Positions 1-8,737 of a stretch of DNA of 64,000 bases are shown here, piece after piece. The DNA is from Saprospiraceae bacterium. GTDB taxonomy: Bacteria > Bacteroidota > Bacteroidia > Chitinophagales > Saprospiraceae. Position 1 is the first letter of the stretch. The number at the start of each line of letters is the position of its first letter. The stretch spans positions 1 to 64,000 of the forward strand of contig JAHDEC010000003.1 in the NCBI GenBank assembly GCA_020629035.1, in the 5' to 3' direction. The notes under the pieces are model-generated. The model saw only the letters and a program-made list of their open reading frames with translations. It had not been told where the DNA came from and searched no databases. Made by a program: the position numbers and the translations under genes.

Positions 1-1
1 C

Positions 2-133
2 TTTTTAGGGCGAAATATTATTGAAGGAAAATGTTTAAGAACTATAAAAATACCAGAAATAAACTCTGGGATATACTATTTGACCATCCTAAATAATACC
101 AATCAGACAACATACAAATTAATTAAAAGATAA
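2..133 (+). CDS. C-terminal end of a T9SS-sorted protein (5' truncated by window)
   Basis: Reading from base 2, 43 codons stay open to the TAA at 131-133. The encoded tail runs through an I-N-S-G-I-Y-Y-L-T-I core and ends in K-L-I-K-R. This matches the last beta strands of a type A T9SS C-terminal sorting domain (a short Gly-x-Tyr strand, then a basic KLIK-like end). The rest of the protein lies upstream of the window, so its function cannot be read. The parent protein is presumably exported by the T9SS and either anchored to the cell surface or released. Confidence 0.7.
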   Translation, partial: FLGRNIIEGKCLRTIKIPEINSGIYYLTILNNTNQTTYKLIKR

Positions 134-144
134 CTGCTTTCAAC

Positions 145-200
145 AATGGGTGATGACAGCATATCTCTCCTTCGTCGAGATACGCTGCATACCATCATCC
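145..200. repeat. Imperfect inverted repeat / hairpin
   Basis: The arms at 156-167 (ACAGCATATCTC) and 177-188 (GAGATACGCTGC) pair at 10 of 12 positions around a 9-base loop. The similarity goes on outward (148-155 against 192-199) after a 4-base bulge. It lies just after the end of the T9SS gene and has no T-run, so it is not a classical intrinsic terminator. It could be a processing hairpin or a decayed mobile-element end. The function is unknown. Confidence 0.4.
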
Positions 201-233
201 GTCGTACGTCACTCATAAAAATAAAATGGAAAA

Positions 234-398
234 ATGGACAACTCTGTAATTGAAAAAATATATAATGACACTTTCGCTGGTTGTACTATGTTTTATAGAG
301 ATACTACTGTAAGTGAAAAGCTTATATCAAAATATCGAGTAACTAACCATGGCGAAATAAAGACAACCATATTAAAGAAAATCTACGAATACTTTTAA
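234..398 (+). CDS. Possible 54-residue hypothetical protein
   Basis: An ATG-to-TAA frame of 54 residues starts MDNSVIEKIY and ends KKIYEYF. The composition is plausible for a real protein, but I recognise no family, signal peptide or motif. It sits alone in the 366-base stretch between the T9SS gene tail (ending at 133) and the lipoprotein gene at 500. The rest of that stretch holds the hairpin at 145-200 and a small CAGTAT/ATACTG inverted repeat (428-444). It may be the leftover of a longer gene or a chance frame. Confidence 0.25.
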   Translation: MDNSVIEKIYNDTFAGCTMFYRDTTVSEKLISKYRVTNHGEIKTTILKKIYEYF

Positions 399-499
399 AT
401 AAAGGCAACTTGTAAAAATAGATATGACAGTATACTTCATACTGCCGCTTATCATCATCCATTACCCATAACCACAACCAGAGAAAAAACTGCAGTAAG

Positions 500-1531
500 A
501 TGAAAATAAATCCAAACATTTTAACATGCTTAACTACTTTGGTTTTAATAACATCTTGTATAGGACAAACCACAAAACAACAAGAGTCTATAGGTGAGTC
601 TGTAGACGAGCTTGGTAATAGTATTATGGTAGTTTACCAAGATAAAAACGATGTCTATTGGTTCGGGAGTTGGGAAACGGGAGTTTATAAATACGATGGA
701 ACAACATTGACTAATTACACAAAAAAGCACGGTTTAGCTAACAATAGAATTGATGGAATAAACGAAGATGATGCCGGCAATCTATACTTCACAAGCTGTC
801 ATCCTACTTCTACGATAGTTAAATTTGACGGTCATAAGTTTACAACATTGATACCTTCACCAACAAAAGATTGGAAACTTGAACCCAACGACATGTGGTT
901 TAGATATTCTTATTATGAAGAGAAAGTATATCGTTATGACGGGACGACCTTGCATGAATTGCAACTGCCAAAACCTCCAAACCTGACAAATCCTTTTGAA
1001 ATCTACAGTATCTACAAGGATAGTAGAGAAAATATATGGTTTGGTACAAACCCAGTTGGAGTTTGCAGATATGATGGAAAATCATTTGATTGGATAAGCG
1101 AAGAAGATGTAACAGAATTCAGAAACGAAGGGGCAAATGGCGTACGTTCGATTACGGAAGATAAGCAGGGTGACTTTTGGTTTAATACTGAATATCGTTA
1201 CAGCGTATATGATAGTATCTCATTGAAGCCCGACAAGTTCTATAGTAGACACAAAAGTATAGGCGGATTAGATGGAAAAATCGAAAGTGATTTAGACGAG
1301 TATTTATCAATAGTGAGAGATGAAACTAATAACCTTTGGTTTGTTACTTATCGTGATGGTGTTTGGAAATATGATGGTAAAGAAATTGAACAATATGCTA
1401 TTCAGGAAGACTCAAAGGACATAACTCTATTCAGCATATACGAAGATAATAACGGAGACCTTTGGCTAGGCACACATGAAAATGGAGCATATAAATTCAA
1501 CGGGACGAACTTTAAAAAATTTAAAAAATAG
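500..1531 (+). CDS. Two-component-regulator-type propeller lipoprotein
   Basis: This is a 343-residue exported protein. The N-terminus is a lipoprotein signal ending in the lipobox LITSC (Cys20). The rest is made of about six propeller repeats with the W-F-G-x-x-x-x-G-(V/A)-Y-K-Y-D-G signature of Reg_prop motifs, for example at the WFGSWETGVYKYDG and LWLGTHENGAYKFNG segments. In Bacteroidota such propellers usually form the periplasmic sensor of hybrid histidine kinases. Here no transmembrane helix or kinase follows, so this is a stand-alone lipid-anchored propeller, probably a binding or sensing module. The ligand is unknown. No adjacent gene is close enough to form an operon. Confidence 0.75.
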   Translation: MKINPNILTCLTTLVLITSCIGQTTKQQESIGESVDELGNSIMVVYQDKNDVYWFGSWETGVYKYDGTTLTNYTKKHGLANNRIDGINEDDAGNLYFTSCHPTSTIVKFDGHKFTTLIPSPTKDWKLEPNDMWFRYSYYEEKVYRYDGTTLHELQLPKPPNLTNPFEIYSIYKDSRENIWFGTNPVGVCRYDGKSFDWISEEDVTEFRNEGANGVRSITEDKQGDFWFNTEYRYSVYDSISLKPDKFYSRHKSIGGLDGKIESDLDEYLSIVRDETNNLWFVTYRDGVWKYDGKEIEQYAIQEDSKDITLFSIYEDNNGDLWLGTHENGAYKFNGTNFKKFKK

Positions 1532-1612
1532 CGAACAAAAAGTTTGAGCTAACAAATGACATGGCCACATATTTAGTGCTTCATATTAGATGGCGCGACT
1601 TTTAACTATACC

Positions 1613-2041
1613 TTATATTTTCATTTTTTTGGTCAATGTTGTGAGTCTTGAAACACAGCATAGCTCGCCAGCTTCATTGTGTATTTCGATATTCCACACT
1701 TGGATGGTTCTCCCGATTTTTATTGGACGTACAGTGCCGATTACCTCACCTCCTTTAGCCGATTTTACATGGTTTGCATTAATCTCTATGCCGACAGAAT
1801 GGGTTTGTAATGGATTATCTTGGATTAGGACCGAAGCCACGGAACCCATTGTTTCAGCAAGAGCTGCAGAAGCTCCTCCATGGAGTAAACCATAAGGTTG
1901 TTTAGTGCGGTGATCGACGGGCATACTTGCTCTAAGAAAGTCATCACCAACCTCAATAAATTTAATGTCGAGGTGATTAACTAAGGTGTTCGAATGAAAA
2001 CCATTGATTCCTTCTGGAGTAGGATTGTTTTTCCAAATCAT
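1613..2041 (-). CDS. Hotdog-fold acyl-CoA thioesterase, MenI/YdiI-EntH type
   Basis: This 142-residue single-domain hotdog protein closely resembles the E. coli YdiI/EntH (YbdB) family. It has the LLHGGAS loop (His54-Gly-Gly), the helix residue Glu63 that is catalytic in this family, and the strand GIEINANHVKSA. Members hydrolyse aromatic or acyl thioesters. YdiI cleaves 1,4-dihydroxy-2-naphthoyl-CoA in menaquinone synthesis, and EntH proof-reads enterobactin synthesis. No menaquinone or siderophore gene is adjacent, so the substrate is undecided. MenI is the better guess for a bacterium of this kind. The length is normal and the gene is monocistronic. Confidence 0.85.
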   Translation of the reverse strand: MIWKNNPTPEGINGFHSNTLVNHLDIKFIEVGDDFLRASMPVDHRTKQPYGLLHGGASAALAETMGSVASVLIQDNPLQTHSVGIEINANHVKSAKGGEVIGTVRPIKIGRTIQVWNIEIHNEAGELCCVSRLTTLTKKMKI

Positions 2042-2219
2042 TTGTAAGGATTAAGGTTTAAAGATAGAAAAGCAATATTGAGCAAAATAAAAGCTAGCGA
2101 AAAAACATTCTATTAATAAGATAATATGAATTTTACGAGGCTAAGTATCTTTTTGCCCACACATTACATATTATAAAAATATTTAATGTATTTTAGAGTT
2201 TGATTTAAGAAAATAGAAT

Positions 2220-3494
2220 ATGGCTAAGATTTTAGTAGTTGATGACGAAAGAAGCATCAGAAGAACGCTGAGAGATATACTCGAGCTCGAAAAATATCAA
2301 GTAGAAGAAGCTGCGGATGGCTTGGAGTGTATGGTTAAACTTAAGCAAGGAAAGTTTGATGTTGTGATATTAGACATCAAAATGCCTAAGTTAGATGGGA
2401 TGGAAGCTATTGAGCGAATACAGGTATTATCTCCTGATACTCCTGTGGTTATGATTTCAGGACATGGTGATATTAATACAGCTGTTGAAGCCGTTAAAAA
2501 AGGTGCTTTTGACTTTATTCAGAAGCCACCAGATTTAAACAGATTGCTTATCACTTTGCGAAATGCAATGGATAAGTCTAGTTTAATTACGGAGAAAAAA
2601 GTCCTTCAAAAGAGAGTTCGTAAAAAGTCTACGCAAGAAATCATTGGAGAATCCGAAAGCATCTTAAAGATCAAGGAAACGATTAAGACAATAGCGCCTA
2701 CCGAGGCAAGGGTTTTAGTAAACGGCGAAAATGGAACGGGTAAAGAATTAGTAGCTCGATGGATCCATGAATACAGTAACCGAAAAGCTAAACCTATCAT
2801 CGAAGTAAATTGTGCAGCCATTCCTTCTGAGCTGATAGAAAGTGAGTTGTTTGGACACGAAAAAGGATCATTTACTTCAGCTCATAAACAACGTTTAGGA
2901 AAATTTGAATTAGCTAATGGTGGCTCATTATTCCTAGATGAGATAGGTGATATGAGTTTAAGCGCACAAGCTAAAGTTTTAAGAGCTTTGCAAGAAAGTA
3001 AAATAACCAGAGTGGGTGGTGATAAGGACATCAGTGTAGATGTTCGAGTTATCGCGGCAACCAATAAAGATTTAAGAAAAGAGATTGCTAAAGGTAATTT
3101 CAGAGAAGATTTATATCATAGATTATCGGTCATCGTGGTTAAAGTACCATCATTAAATGAGCGGATAGATGATATCCCTATTTTAGTTGAGTACTTTACT
3201 AAAATGATTTGTAAAGAATACAATATTCCTGAAAAGAAAATTGCAAGCGCAGCCCTAAAAGAGTTGCAGAGCGTAAAGTGGACAGGAAATATTAGAGAAC
3301 TAAGAAATGTGGTGGAACGTTTAATTATTTTAAGTAAAACATCCATTACTAAGCAAGACGTAATAGACTATGTAAATCCTAGTAGTAATCAACGAACTGA
3401 ATTAGAGGATTTATTTGAAAAATATAATAGCTTCGATAAGCTAAGTAACTATTTACAAAAAGAATACGACAAGTACAAAGGGGTGTTAGCCTAA
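2220..3494 (+). CDS. NtrC-family response regulator without C-terminal HTH
   Basis: This 424-residue protein has a receiver domain (about 1-120, acidic Asp8/Asp9, phospho-acceptor Asp52, Lys102) followed by a sigma-54 activator-type AAA+ domain (about 140-380). Walker A is GENGTGKE (169-176), Walker B is LFLDEIGD (237-244), and the arginine-finger region is FREDLYHRL. Two oddities: the sigma-54 contact loop reads GSFTSA (216-221) instead of GAFTGA, and the chain ends about 45 residues after the AAA+ domain at a Tyr/Lys-rich helix, with no Fis-type helix-turn-helix. A terminator starts 26 bases after the stop, so no HTH remnant was cut off. It may act from solution, without specific DNA binding, or through a partner. 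No cognate kinase is adjacent. Confidence 0.88.
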   Translation: MAKILVVDDERSIRRTLRDILELEKYQVEEAADGLECMVKLKQGKFDVVILDIKMPKLDGMEAIERIQVLSPDTPVVMISGHGDINTAVEAVKKGAFDFIQKPPDLNRLLITLRNAMDKSSLITEKKVLQKRVRKKSTQEIIGESESILKIKETIKTIAPTEARVLVNGENGTGKELVARWIHEYSNRKAKPIIEVNCAAIPSELIESELFGHEKGSFTSAHKQRLGKFELANGGSLFLDEIGDMSLSAQAKVLRALQESKITRVGGDKDISVDVRVIAATNKDLRKEIAKGNFREDLYHRLSVIVVKVPSLNERIDDIPILVEYFTKMICKEYNIPEKKIASAALKELQSVKWTGNIRELRNVVERLIILSKTSITKQDVIDYVNPSSNQRTELEDLFEKYNSFDKLSNYLQKEYDKYKGVLA

Positions 3495-3520
3495 TAACTT
3501 GTCATTAAATTAATAATTAC

Positions 3521-3553
3521 TTGCTCGTTCTATTTTATAGAATGAGCAATTTT
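3521..3553 (+). terminator. Intrinsic terminator of the NtrC-like gene
   Basis: A 13-bp stem, TTGCTCGTTCTAT with ATAGAATGAGCAA (3521-3533 / 3537-3549), has one G-T pair, a TTT loop and a following TTTT. It lies between the regulator and the LOG gene and makes those two separate transcription units. Confidence 0.7.
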
Positions 3554-3574
3554 GTGTAATAAATACAGATAAAG

Positions 3575-4285
3575 ATGTCAGAAAATAAATTAACAAAAGC
3601 AATAAACAGACAATGGGCTGGACTCAAAGGTGAGAATTCATGGACGATGTTTAAAGTAATGGCAGAGTTCGTTGATGGCTTTGAAACATTAAATAAACTA
3701 GATCCATGTATTTCGATTTTTGGATCAGCGAGAACTAAACCAGATCATAAATATTATAAGCTTGCCGTGGATGTGGGTGAGCGATTAGTACAAGAAGGTT
3801 TTGGTATCATTACAGGTGGTGGACCTGGTATTATGGAGGCTGGAAACAGAGGTGCTTATAATGCCAATGGTTTGTCTGTTGGACTTAATATAGATTTGCC
3901 ATTTGAGCAATCACATAACCCTTACATTGATCCGGACAAAAACTTGGATCACAGATACTTTTTTGTTAGAAAAGTAATGTTTGTAAAGTATGCTCAAGCC
4001 TTCGTGGTGCTGCCGGGTGGATTTGGAACCTTGGATGAGTTATTTGAGGTGCTAACATTGATCCAAACTAAAAAGATTGATGAAGTGCCTGTAATACTAG
4101 TTGGTTCTGAATTTTGGAATGGGCTTAAGGATTGGATAGTTTCGGTTATGTTGGAAAGAGAAGGAAATATTTCTCCGAAAGATTTAGATTTGATCCCGAT
4201 TGTAGACGAACCAGACGAGATCGTTAAGATTATTCATAACTTCTATGAAGAGGCAGGAAAATTAAAGCCGAATTACGAGTTATAA
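3575..4285 (+). CDS. LOG-family nucleotide phosphoribohydrolase
   Basis: This is a 236-residue Rossmann-fold protein of the LOG family (often annotated TIGR00730 or lysine-decarboxylase-like). It carries the two diagnostic motifs: GGGPGIME (81-88) and PGGFGTLDE (147-155), with an Arg-Lys pair at 132-133 and the Glu of the second motif forming the active site. Characterised members release the base from nucleoside 5'-monophosphates, for example cytokinin riboside monophosphates in plants and AMP in bacteria. The bacterial physiological role is mostly salvage or unknown. It is cytoplasmic. The 30-residue N-terminal lead before the domain is common in Bacteroidota homologues. Confidence 0.88.
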   Translation: MSENKLTKAINRQWAGLKGENSWTMFKVMAEFVDGFETLNKLDPCISIFGSARTKPDHKYYKLAVDVGERLVQEGFGIITGGGPGIMEAGNRGAYNANGLSVGLNIDLPFEQSHNPYIDPDKNLDHRYFFVRKVMFVKYAQAFVVLPGGFGTLDELFEVLTLIQTKKIDEVPVILVGSEFWNGLKDWIVSVMLEREGNISPKDLDLIPIVDEPDEIVKIIHNFYEEAGKLKPNYEL

Positions 4286-4314
4286 TACTTACGAAAGGTC
4301 TTATAAAATATAGA

Positions 4315-4353
4315 AGCTCAACGAGTGGTAAAACCATTGGTTGGGCTTTTTTA
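4315..4353. terminator. Terminator between convergent LOG and porin genes
   Basis: AGCTCAAC (4315-4322) pairs with GTTGGGCT (4340-4347), with one G-T pair. The loop holds a small GGT/ACC hairpin, and the structure runs into a T-run (4347-4352). It ends the plus-strand LOG gene. The minus-strand porin stop codon follows at 4359. Confidence 0.55.
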
Positions 4354-4358
4354 ATGGG

Positions 4359-6290
4359 TTAATCCTTCAATATCCAATTAATTCCAAACCTTACTGCCCA
4401 GTCATACTGAGGATACTCAAAGGTTTGATAATAATGGTCATCACTAAGTAAGTTTAAGTTATCATTGACGTCCAAATCTTGCATAACTTGGTAGGCGTTT
4501 TCTAATTTGACAAAGAACTTGAAGTTTTGGACTTTTACGTTGGCAAACAATTCCGAATATGGATACCAAACACGATCATTAGTTGTCCCATAAAATGAGC
4601 CATATAAGCCATTATAAGACATGTGTTGGGCTTGTTGTGTGTTTCTAAGGTATATGCCTGTTTGTAGATAAAGCGCTCGCTTAAACAAGCCACTTTCAAA
4701 GTAAAGTTGATGTTGACTAATTAAACTTGGGCGTTTCCAAACATTGTTATTGAAAAATTGTAGGCCTATAACATTGGTGGTTTTAAACTTCCACAAACTA
4801 AAGTCTTGAAATAGTTTGACTTGCTGGACATTGATGCCTTCCTCAGCTTGAACTATCGTTTGCTCATCATTTACATAAACCAGAGAAGCAGCACTGATGT
4901 TTGCTAGACTTAACTTGGTCTTGGTGATGGGTATAGCAAGTCCCAATGTAGTTTCTGTCCATATTTCATTATCAAAATCATTATCAAATACTAATTGTTT
5001 AGAAATGTAAACTTGTTGGAAATTTAGATCAACTTGTCGATTAATCACTTTGAATCCTCCAAATAGAGTAAAGTATTTCTTAAAATCAAGCGAAGCACCT
5101 GTGTCAAATTTGAATGTACCTGTTGCATCAGCTAAACCACCCATAAGCACTCCATAGGCATTAAAGGAGGAAAATGGACTAACGGTGGCTCTTACTTCAC
5201 CCCACAGGTTATTTCTTCTAATGCTTTTTTCGCCATCCAAATCAAAGTTTTTAGTCTCTTGGCCAGCTTGGATGGATAAGCTACCATATCCTGCAAATGG
5301 AAACTTCAATGAAAGTTCATGACCTAATGATCGCTCAAAATTGTAAACCCTCAGTCCTCGGATATCAACAAGATATTGATCCGAATAAAAGGCTGTATCA
5401 AAATTGCTATAAATGTTATTTCTTGTTTCGTCTGTATACTTATAAAAACCAGTCTCGTAATAACTGTGGTGGTGTAAGATTAATCCTAAATCTTTTGCGT
5501 TAACCATCTTGTACCACTGATCGAAGTGGTAGCCTGTTTTTTGATATCGTGATTGCGCGTTGGAAAGTTTTACATCTATATCTAGTGTGGTTACAAACCG
5601 CTCATCTATATCTTCCACACCTCCATTATGATTTTCAGTCACAAAATGTCCAAAATAACCAAAGGCTGAAGAGTACTTTCCTTTTGGATGATCGTACCGA
5701 AAATGGGAAGCAATCGAACTGTGTTTTACAGCTTGAGATTGATAAATGTCTTGAATAGAAATTCTATCAAAATCAATGGTGAAGTTTATGTTTTCTTGGA
5801 ATTTTCTACTGAAAATAGCATCCACAAAAAAGTTATCCTGATTCCCACCATAAGGGGTAAATTGAAGATTTGAAAACGGTCTATTTAATGAGTAATGTGG
5901 TGTGTTTTCATGAGTTTTTTCTAAATACATGTACTGATTATAGCCTAAATCCATCATTAATTGATCCGGTAGGTTAACCAGTGATCGCAGCATTGAACCA
6001 CCATGATTACCTAAGTTATGTCCTGGATTTCCCCATTGTTCTTGAGGTGAGATAAAATGAAAATAGTCTAATAAACTATCTGTGTAGGGTACAAGTGAAT
6101 CAATGTTTTGAAAGTAGAAAACATCTAAGATGGTGGTGTCATATTCTACTTTTAAACTGTCATCCACAAAGGCTACGGTATCGACTGGCGCATTGGTGTT
6201 GTTTGGAATAGGTCTTTGGGCTAGTGTACGAATTGTACCTAGCAAGCAAAAAGAGAAGACAAGAAATATGTGTAGTTTATTCTGTTCCAA
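4359..6290 (-). CDS. Putative outer-membrane porin (Porin_10 type)
   Basis: This 643-residue secreted protein has an N-terminal hydrophobic signal ending near TLAQ (about residue 25). The long body alternates aromatic and polar residues, as transmembrane beta strands do (for example FKFFVKLENAYQVM near the end). It ends in the aromatic/hydrophobic strand WAVRFGINWILKD, typical of outer-membrane barrels that need the BAM machinery. The size, the Tyr/Asn/Phe richness and the overall pattern fit the Bacteroidota putative porin family (Porin_10). Substrate unknown. It lies 7 bases downstream of the T9SS-secreted LVIVD gene on the same strand and is probably co-transcribed with it. Confidence 0.75.
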   Translation of the reverse strand: MEQNKLHIFLVFSFCLLGTIRTLAQRPIPNNTNAPVDTVAFVDDSLKVEYDTTILDVFYFQNIDSLVPYTDSLLDYFHFISPQEQWGNPGHNLGNHGGSMLRSLVNLPDQLMMDLGYNQYMYLEKTHENTPHYSLNRPFSNLQFTPYGGNQDNFFVDAIFSRKFQENINFTIDFDRISIQDIYQSQAVKHSSIASHFRYDHPKGKYSSAFGYFGHFVTENHNGGVEDIDERFVTTLDIDVKLSNAQSRYQKTGYHFDQWYKMVNAKDLGLILHHHSYYETGFYKYTDETRNNIYSNFDTAFYSDQYLVDIRGLRVYNFERSLGHELSLKFPFAGYGSLSIQAGQETKNFDLDGEKSIRRNNLWGEVRATVSPFSSFNAYGVLMGGLADATGTFKFDTGASLDFKKYFTLFGGFKVINRQVDLNFQQVYISKQLVFDNDFDNEIWTETTLGLAIPITKTKLSLANISAASLVYVNDEQTIVQAEEGINVQQVKLFQDFSLWKFKTTNVIGLQFFNNNVWKRPSLISQHQLYFESGLFKRALYLQTGIYLRNTQQAQHMSYNGLYGSFYGTTNDRVWYPYSELFANVKVQNFKFFVKLENAYQVMQDLDVNDNLNLLSDDHYYQTFEYPQYDWAVRFGINWILKD

Positions 6291-6297
6291 TGTATTT

Positions 6298-7683
6298 TTA
6301 ATCCATTATAAATATCATGGATTGGAACGTACGATCTTTAGTTTCTATTTTAAGTACGTAACTGCCTTTTATTAAACTTAATTGAAGCTGATTTTTTGTG
6401 CTTAGCAATTTAGTCTCATTATGCAAAAGTTCTCCTTGTATGTTGTAAATAGAAACAGTACCATCTTGCCCAATAAACTCGTCCATCTCAAAACTGAATG
6501 TTCCATTATTTGGATTCGGAGAAACACTTATTGATTGCGTTTTAATATGGTCACCTACACTGGAGAGTTCACCAAGATTGAGCACAAATAGTCCATATTG
6601 CATGTCCGAAACTAAGACCAAACCAGAAGGTAAAAATGGATAAACACCCCAAGCACCTTCATAATTTTGACGATGTTCGTAATCGGTAGTTGGGTAATGC
6701 CAACTTAAGTTGGGTTGTGAAGGATCATCTAAATCCCAAACAACTAATCCATCGTAATAATACGAGCTGTAAAGTTTGTTGTCGTATACTATTTGATTGT
6801 GTGGTATAGAATATTCATTGTCATTTCCGGCATCTATAAAATCAGTAAAGAAAATATCAGGCATACTTCTCATATCCATAACTTTAATATCGGTACCCCA
6901 AGTTTCGTCTGCCATATAATAATAGTCTCCATCATCCGATAGCCAACCCGAGTGGTTGTAACCGGATTGTTCGTAATCCGTCGAAGCAAGGGTGGCTAAT
7001 GTGATCGGATTGTCCATATCACCAAAATAAGCTACTGCAAACCCTTGAGGTCCACAGTTCATATAAGCTGTATCATTTCTAACAAATAAATCATGCACCT
7101 GACCAATCGGAAAATTATCAAAGGTGTTATAACTTCCAATTTCTACTGGGTCTACAGGATTCGAAATATCAAAGACTCTTAAAGGCGAAAATTGGTTTGT
7201 AGTTCCTTGGCTGATGCCTGTATATAATTTATCAGTTTCTTGGTCAATAAACAGATTGTGTGTTCTTCTTACCAGATCATTAGCGTCATACACTACCTCT
7301 ATAGCATCGGGCAAATTAGAAATATCTATTATTTGTAAGGTCGAAGTCGAACCTTCATCTGCAACCGCATATAAGTATCCTTTATGATCATGATAATCTC
7401 TGTGGATAATTTGGCCACCAATAGCTCCTCCTTCAACAAAAAAGGTCTCTTCTGGATTAAATGGGTCACTTAAATCTATAAAGTGAGTGCCAGCAGTAGA
7501 ACCTAAAATGGCGTACTCTGTATCGTTTACATATAAACCCCAAATTTCGTTATAGACATTATCATAGGCAAAAGACCCAGGTAATTCCTCATTAAACCAT
7601 CGACCTACTAAACTTGCTTCTTGCACTTGGGCAGTAGCTATTTGGGTGATGATTAAAAAACAAAGCGCATAAAAAGACTTCAT
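6298..7683 (-). CDS. T9SS-exported choice-of-anchor-B / LVIVD-repeat protein
   Basis: The protein is about 461 residues from the chosen start. The signal peptide (MKSFYALCFLIITQIATAQ) is followed by LVIVD-like beta-propeller repeats with recurring D-I-S-(N/D)-P-x-(D/N)-P-V turns. The C-terminal 80 residues are a type A T9SS sorting domain (SVSPNPNNGTFSF, SIYNIQG, GSYVLKI). I prefer the ATG at 7683 to the one at 7701 because a good promoter -7 box (7703-7710) would place the transcription start beside or after the upstream ATG. The product is probably delivered to the cell surface or medium. The function of the propeller is unknown. Confidence 0.8.
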   Translation of the reverse strand: MKSFYALCFLIITQIATAQVQEASLVGRWFNEELPGSFAYDNVYNEIWGLYVNDTEYAILGSTAGTHFIDLSDPFNPEETFFVEGGAIGGQIIHRDYHDHKGYLYAVADEGSTSTLQIIDISNLPDAIEVVYDANDLVRRTHNLFIDQETDKLYTGISQGTTNQFSPLRVFDISNPVDPVEIGSYNTFDNFPIGQVHDLFVRNDTAYMNCGPQGFAVAYFGDMDNPITLATLASTDYEQSGYNHSGWLSDDGDYYYMADETWGTDIKVMDMRSMPDIFFTDFIDAGNDNEYSIPHNQIVYDNKLYSSYYYDGLVVWDLDDPSQPNLSWHYPTTDYEHRQNYEGAWGVYPFLPSGLVLVSDMQYGLFVLNLGELSSVGDHIKTQSISVSPNPNNGTFSFEMDEFIGQDGTVSIYNIQGELLHNETKLLSTKNQLQLSLIKGSYVLKIETKDRTFQSMIFIMD

Positions 7684-7702
7684 GATATGATATTTATTCA
7701 TA

Positions 7703-7733
7703 TAAAGATAGCGTCTTTTTACGCGCTTCCAAG
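7703..7733 (-). promoter_or_regulatory. Bacteroidota-type promoter for the LVIVD gene
   Basis: Read on the minus strand there is CTTG (7733-7730), then 19 bases, then TATCTTTA (7710-7703), close to the TTG-N19-21-TAnnTTTG consensus. The expected start of transcription is near 7698, which supports translation from the ATG at 7683. Confidence 0.5.
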
Positions 7734-7756
7734 TTAATTAAAGTCGGCTAAGACAA

Positions 7757-8680
7757 TTATTTGCCTTTTGCCTTTTTCATACTTTCTCCTAATTGTTGAG
7801 AAGCAGCAAAAGAAGCCACCATTTGACCTAGCATATCCGATCCGGCTGTAGGTGAATTAGGAAGCATTATCAAATTACTATTTGCGTTTTCTCCCATGGC
7901 TTGCAGGGTGTCATAATGCTGAGTAACCACGATTAACGCAGATGCTTCTTGGGAGTTAATCCCTACCTCGTTCAGGACATTTACAGACTCCTCCAAACCT
8001 CTTGCTATTTCTCTTCGCTGATCAGCAATACCCATACCTTGCAATCTTTTACTTTCAGCTTCTGCGGTTGCTTTAGCCACAATTTTAATTCTTTCAGATT
8101 CACCTTCGTATTCAGCAGCGATTTTTTCTCTTTCTGCGGCATTAATTCGATTCATTGAAATTTTTACTAATTGATCTGGATCAATGTCGGTTACTAGTGC
8201 TTTAATAATGCTGTAACCATATTCTTTCATCGCTTCAGACAACTCGCTTCTGATGGCAATCGCAATATCATCTTTACGAACAAATACATCATCTAATTTC
8301 ATTTTGGGTACCTCAGCTCTTACAACATCGAACACGTAGGCCGTAATCTGATCATCAGGATCTTGAAGTTTATAGTATGCTTCATAGATTTTGTCTTTCA
8401 ATATCAGGTACTGTACCGAGACCTTCAATTTGACAAATACATCATCGAAGGTTTTGGTTTCAATGACTACGTCTAGCTGTTGGATTCTTAGATTTACTTT
8501 ACCTGCAATCCGATCGATTATCGGTACTTTTATTTGAAATCCAGCATTCCTTACGGATTGAAACTTCCCAAATCTTTCAATTAAAACGGCTGTTTGTTGG
8601 CGAACTGTAAATATTCCGCTGGCCGCAATTATCAAGACAACACCTATCAGAGCAATACTAAATGGGTTTAACATTTCCAT
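7757..8680 (-). CDS. SPFH/band-7 membrane protein (HIR/stomatin-like)
   Basis: This 307-residue protein has one N-terminal membrane helix (about 7-26), a PHB/SPFH domain (about 26-190), then a charged Ala/Glu-rich coiled coil (EREKIAAEYEGESERIKIVAKATAEAES) and a Gly/Ser/Met tail. It is most like the stomatin and plant HIR branch of the superfamily. These proteins oligomerise into membrane microdomain scaffolds and often control membrane proteases. No NfeD-type protease partner is adjacent, which is unusual for stomatin operons but common for HIR-like forms. Confidence 0.85.
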   Translation of the reverse strand: MEMLNPFSIALIGVVLIIAASGIFTVRQQTAVLIERFGKFQSVRNAGFQIKVPIIDRIAGKVNLRIQQLDVVIETKTFDDVFVKLKVSVQYLILKDKIYEAYYKLQDPDDQITAYVFDVVRAEVPKMKLDDVFVRKDDIAIAIRSELSEAMKEYGYSIIKALVTDIDPDQLVKISMNRINAAEREKIAAEYEGESERIKIVAKATAEAESKRLQGMGIADQRREIARGLEESVNVLNEVGINSQEASALIVVTQHYDTLQAMGENANSNLIMLPNSPTAGSDMLGQMVASFAASQQLGESMKKAKGK

Positions 8681-8737
8681 ACTTTATTGTTTTTTTGATT
8701 ATACTATTTAAACATATTCTTAACTAAAAAAATTCAA

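Noticed and set aside
1590-1895. Plus-strand frame of 101 codons opposite the thioesterase
   Set aside because: The minus-strand gene has strong family motifs (LLHGGAS, Glu63); the plus frame does not.
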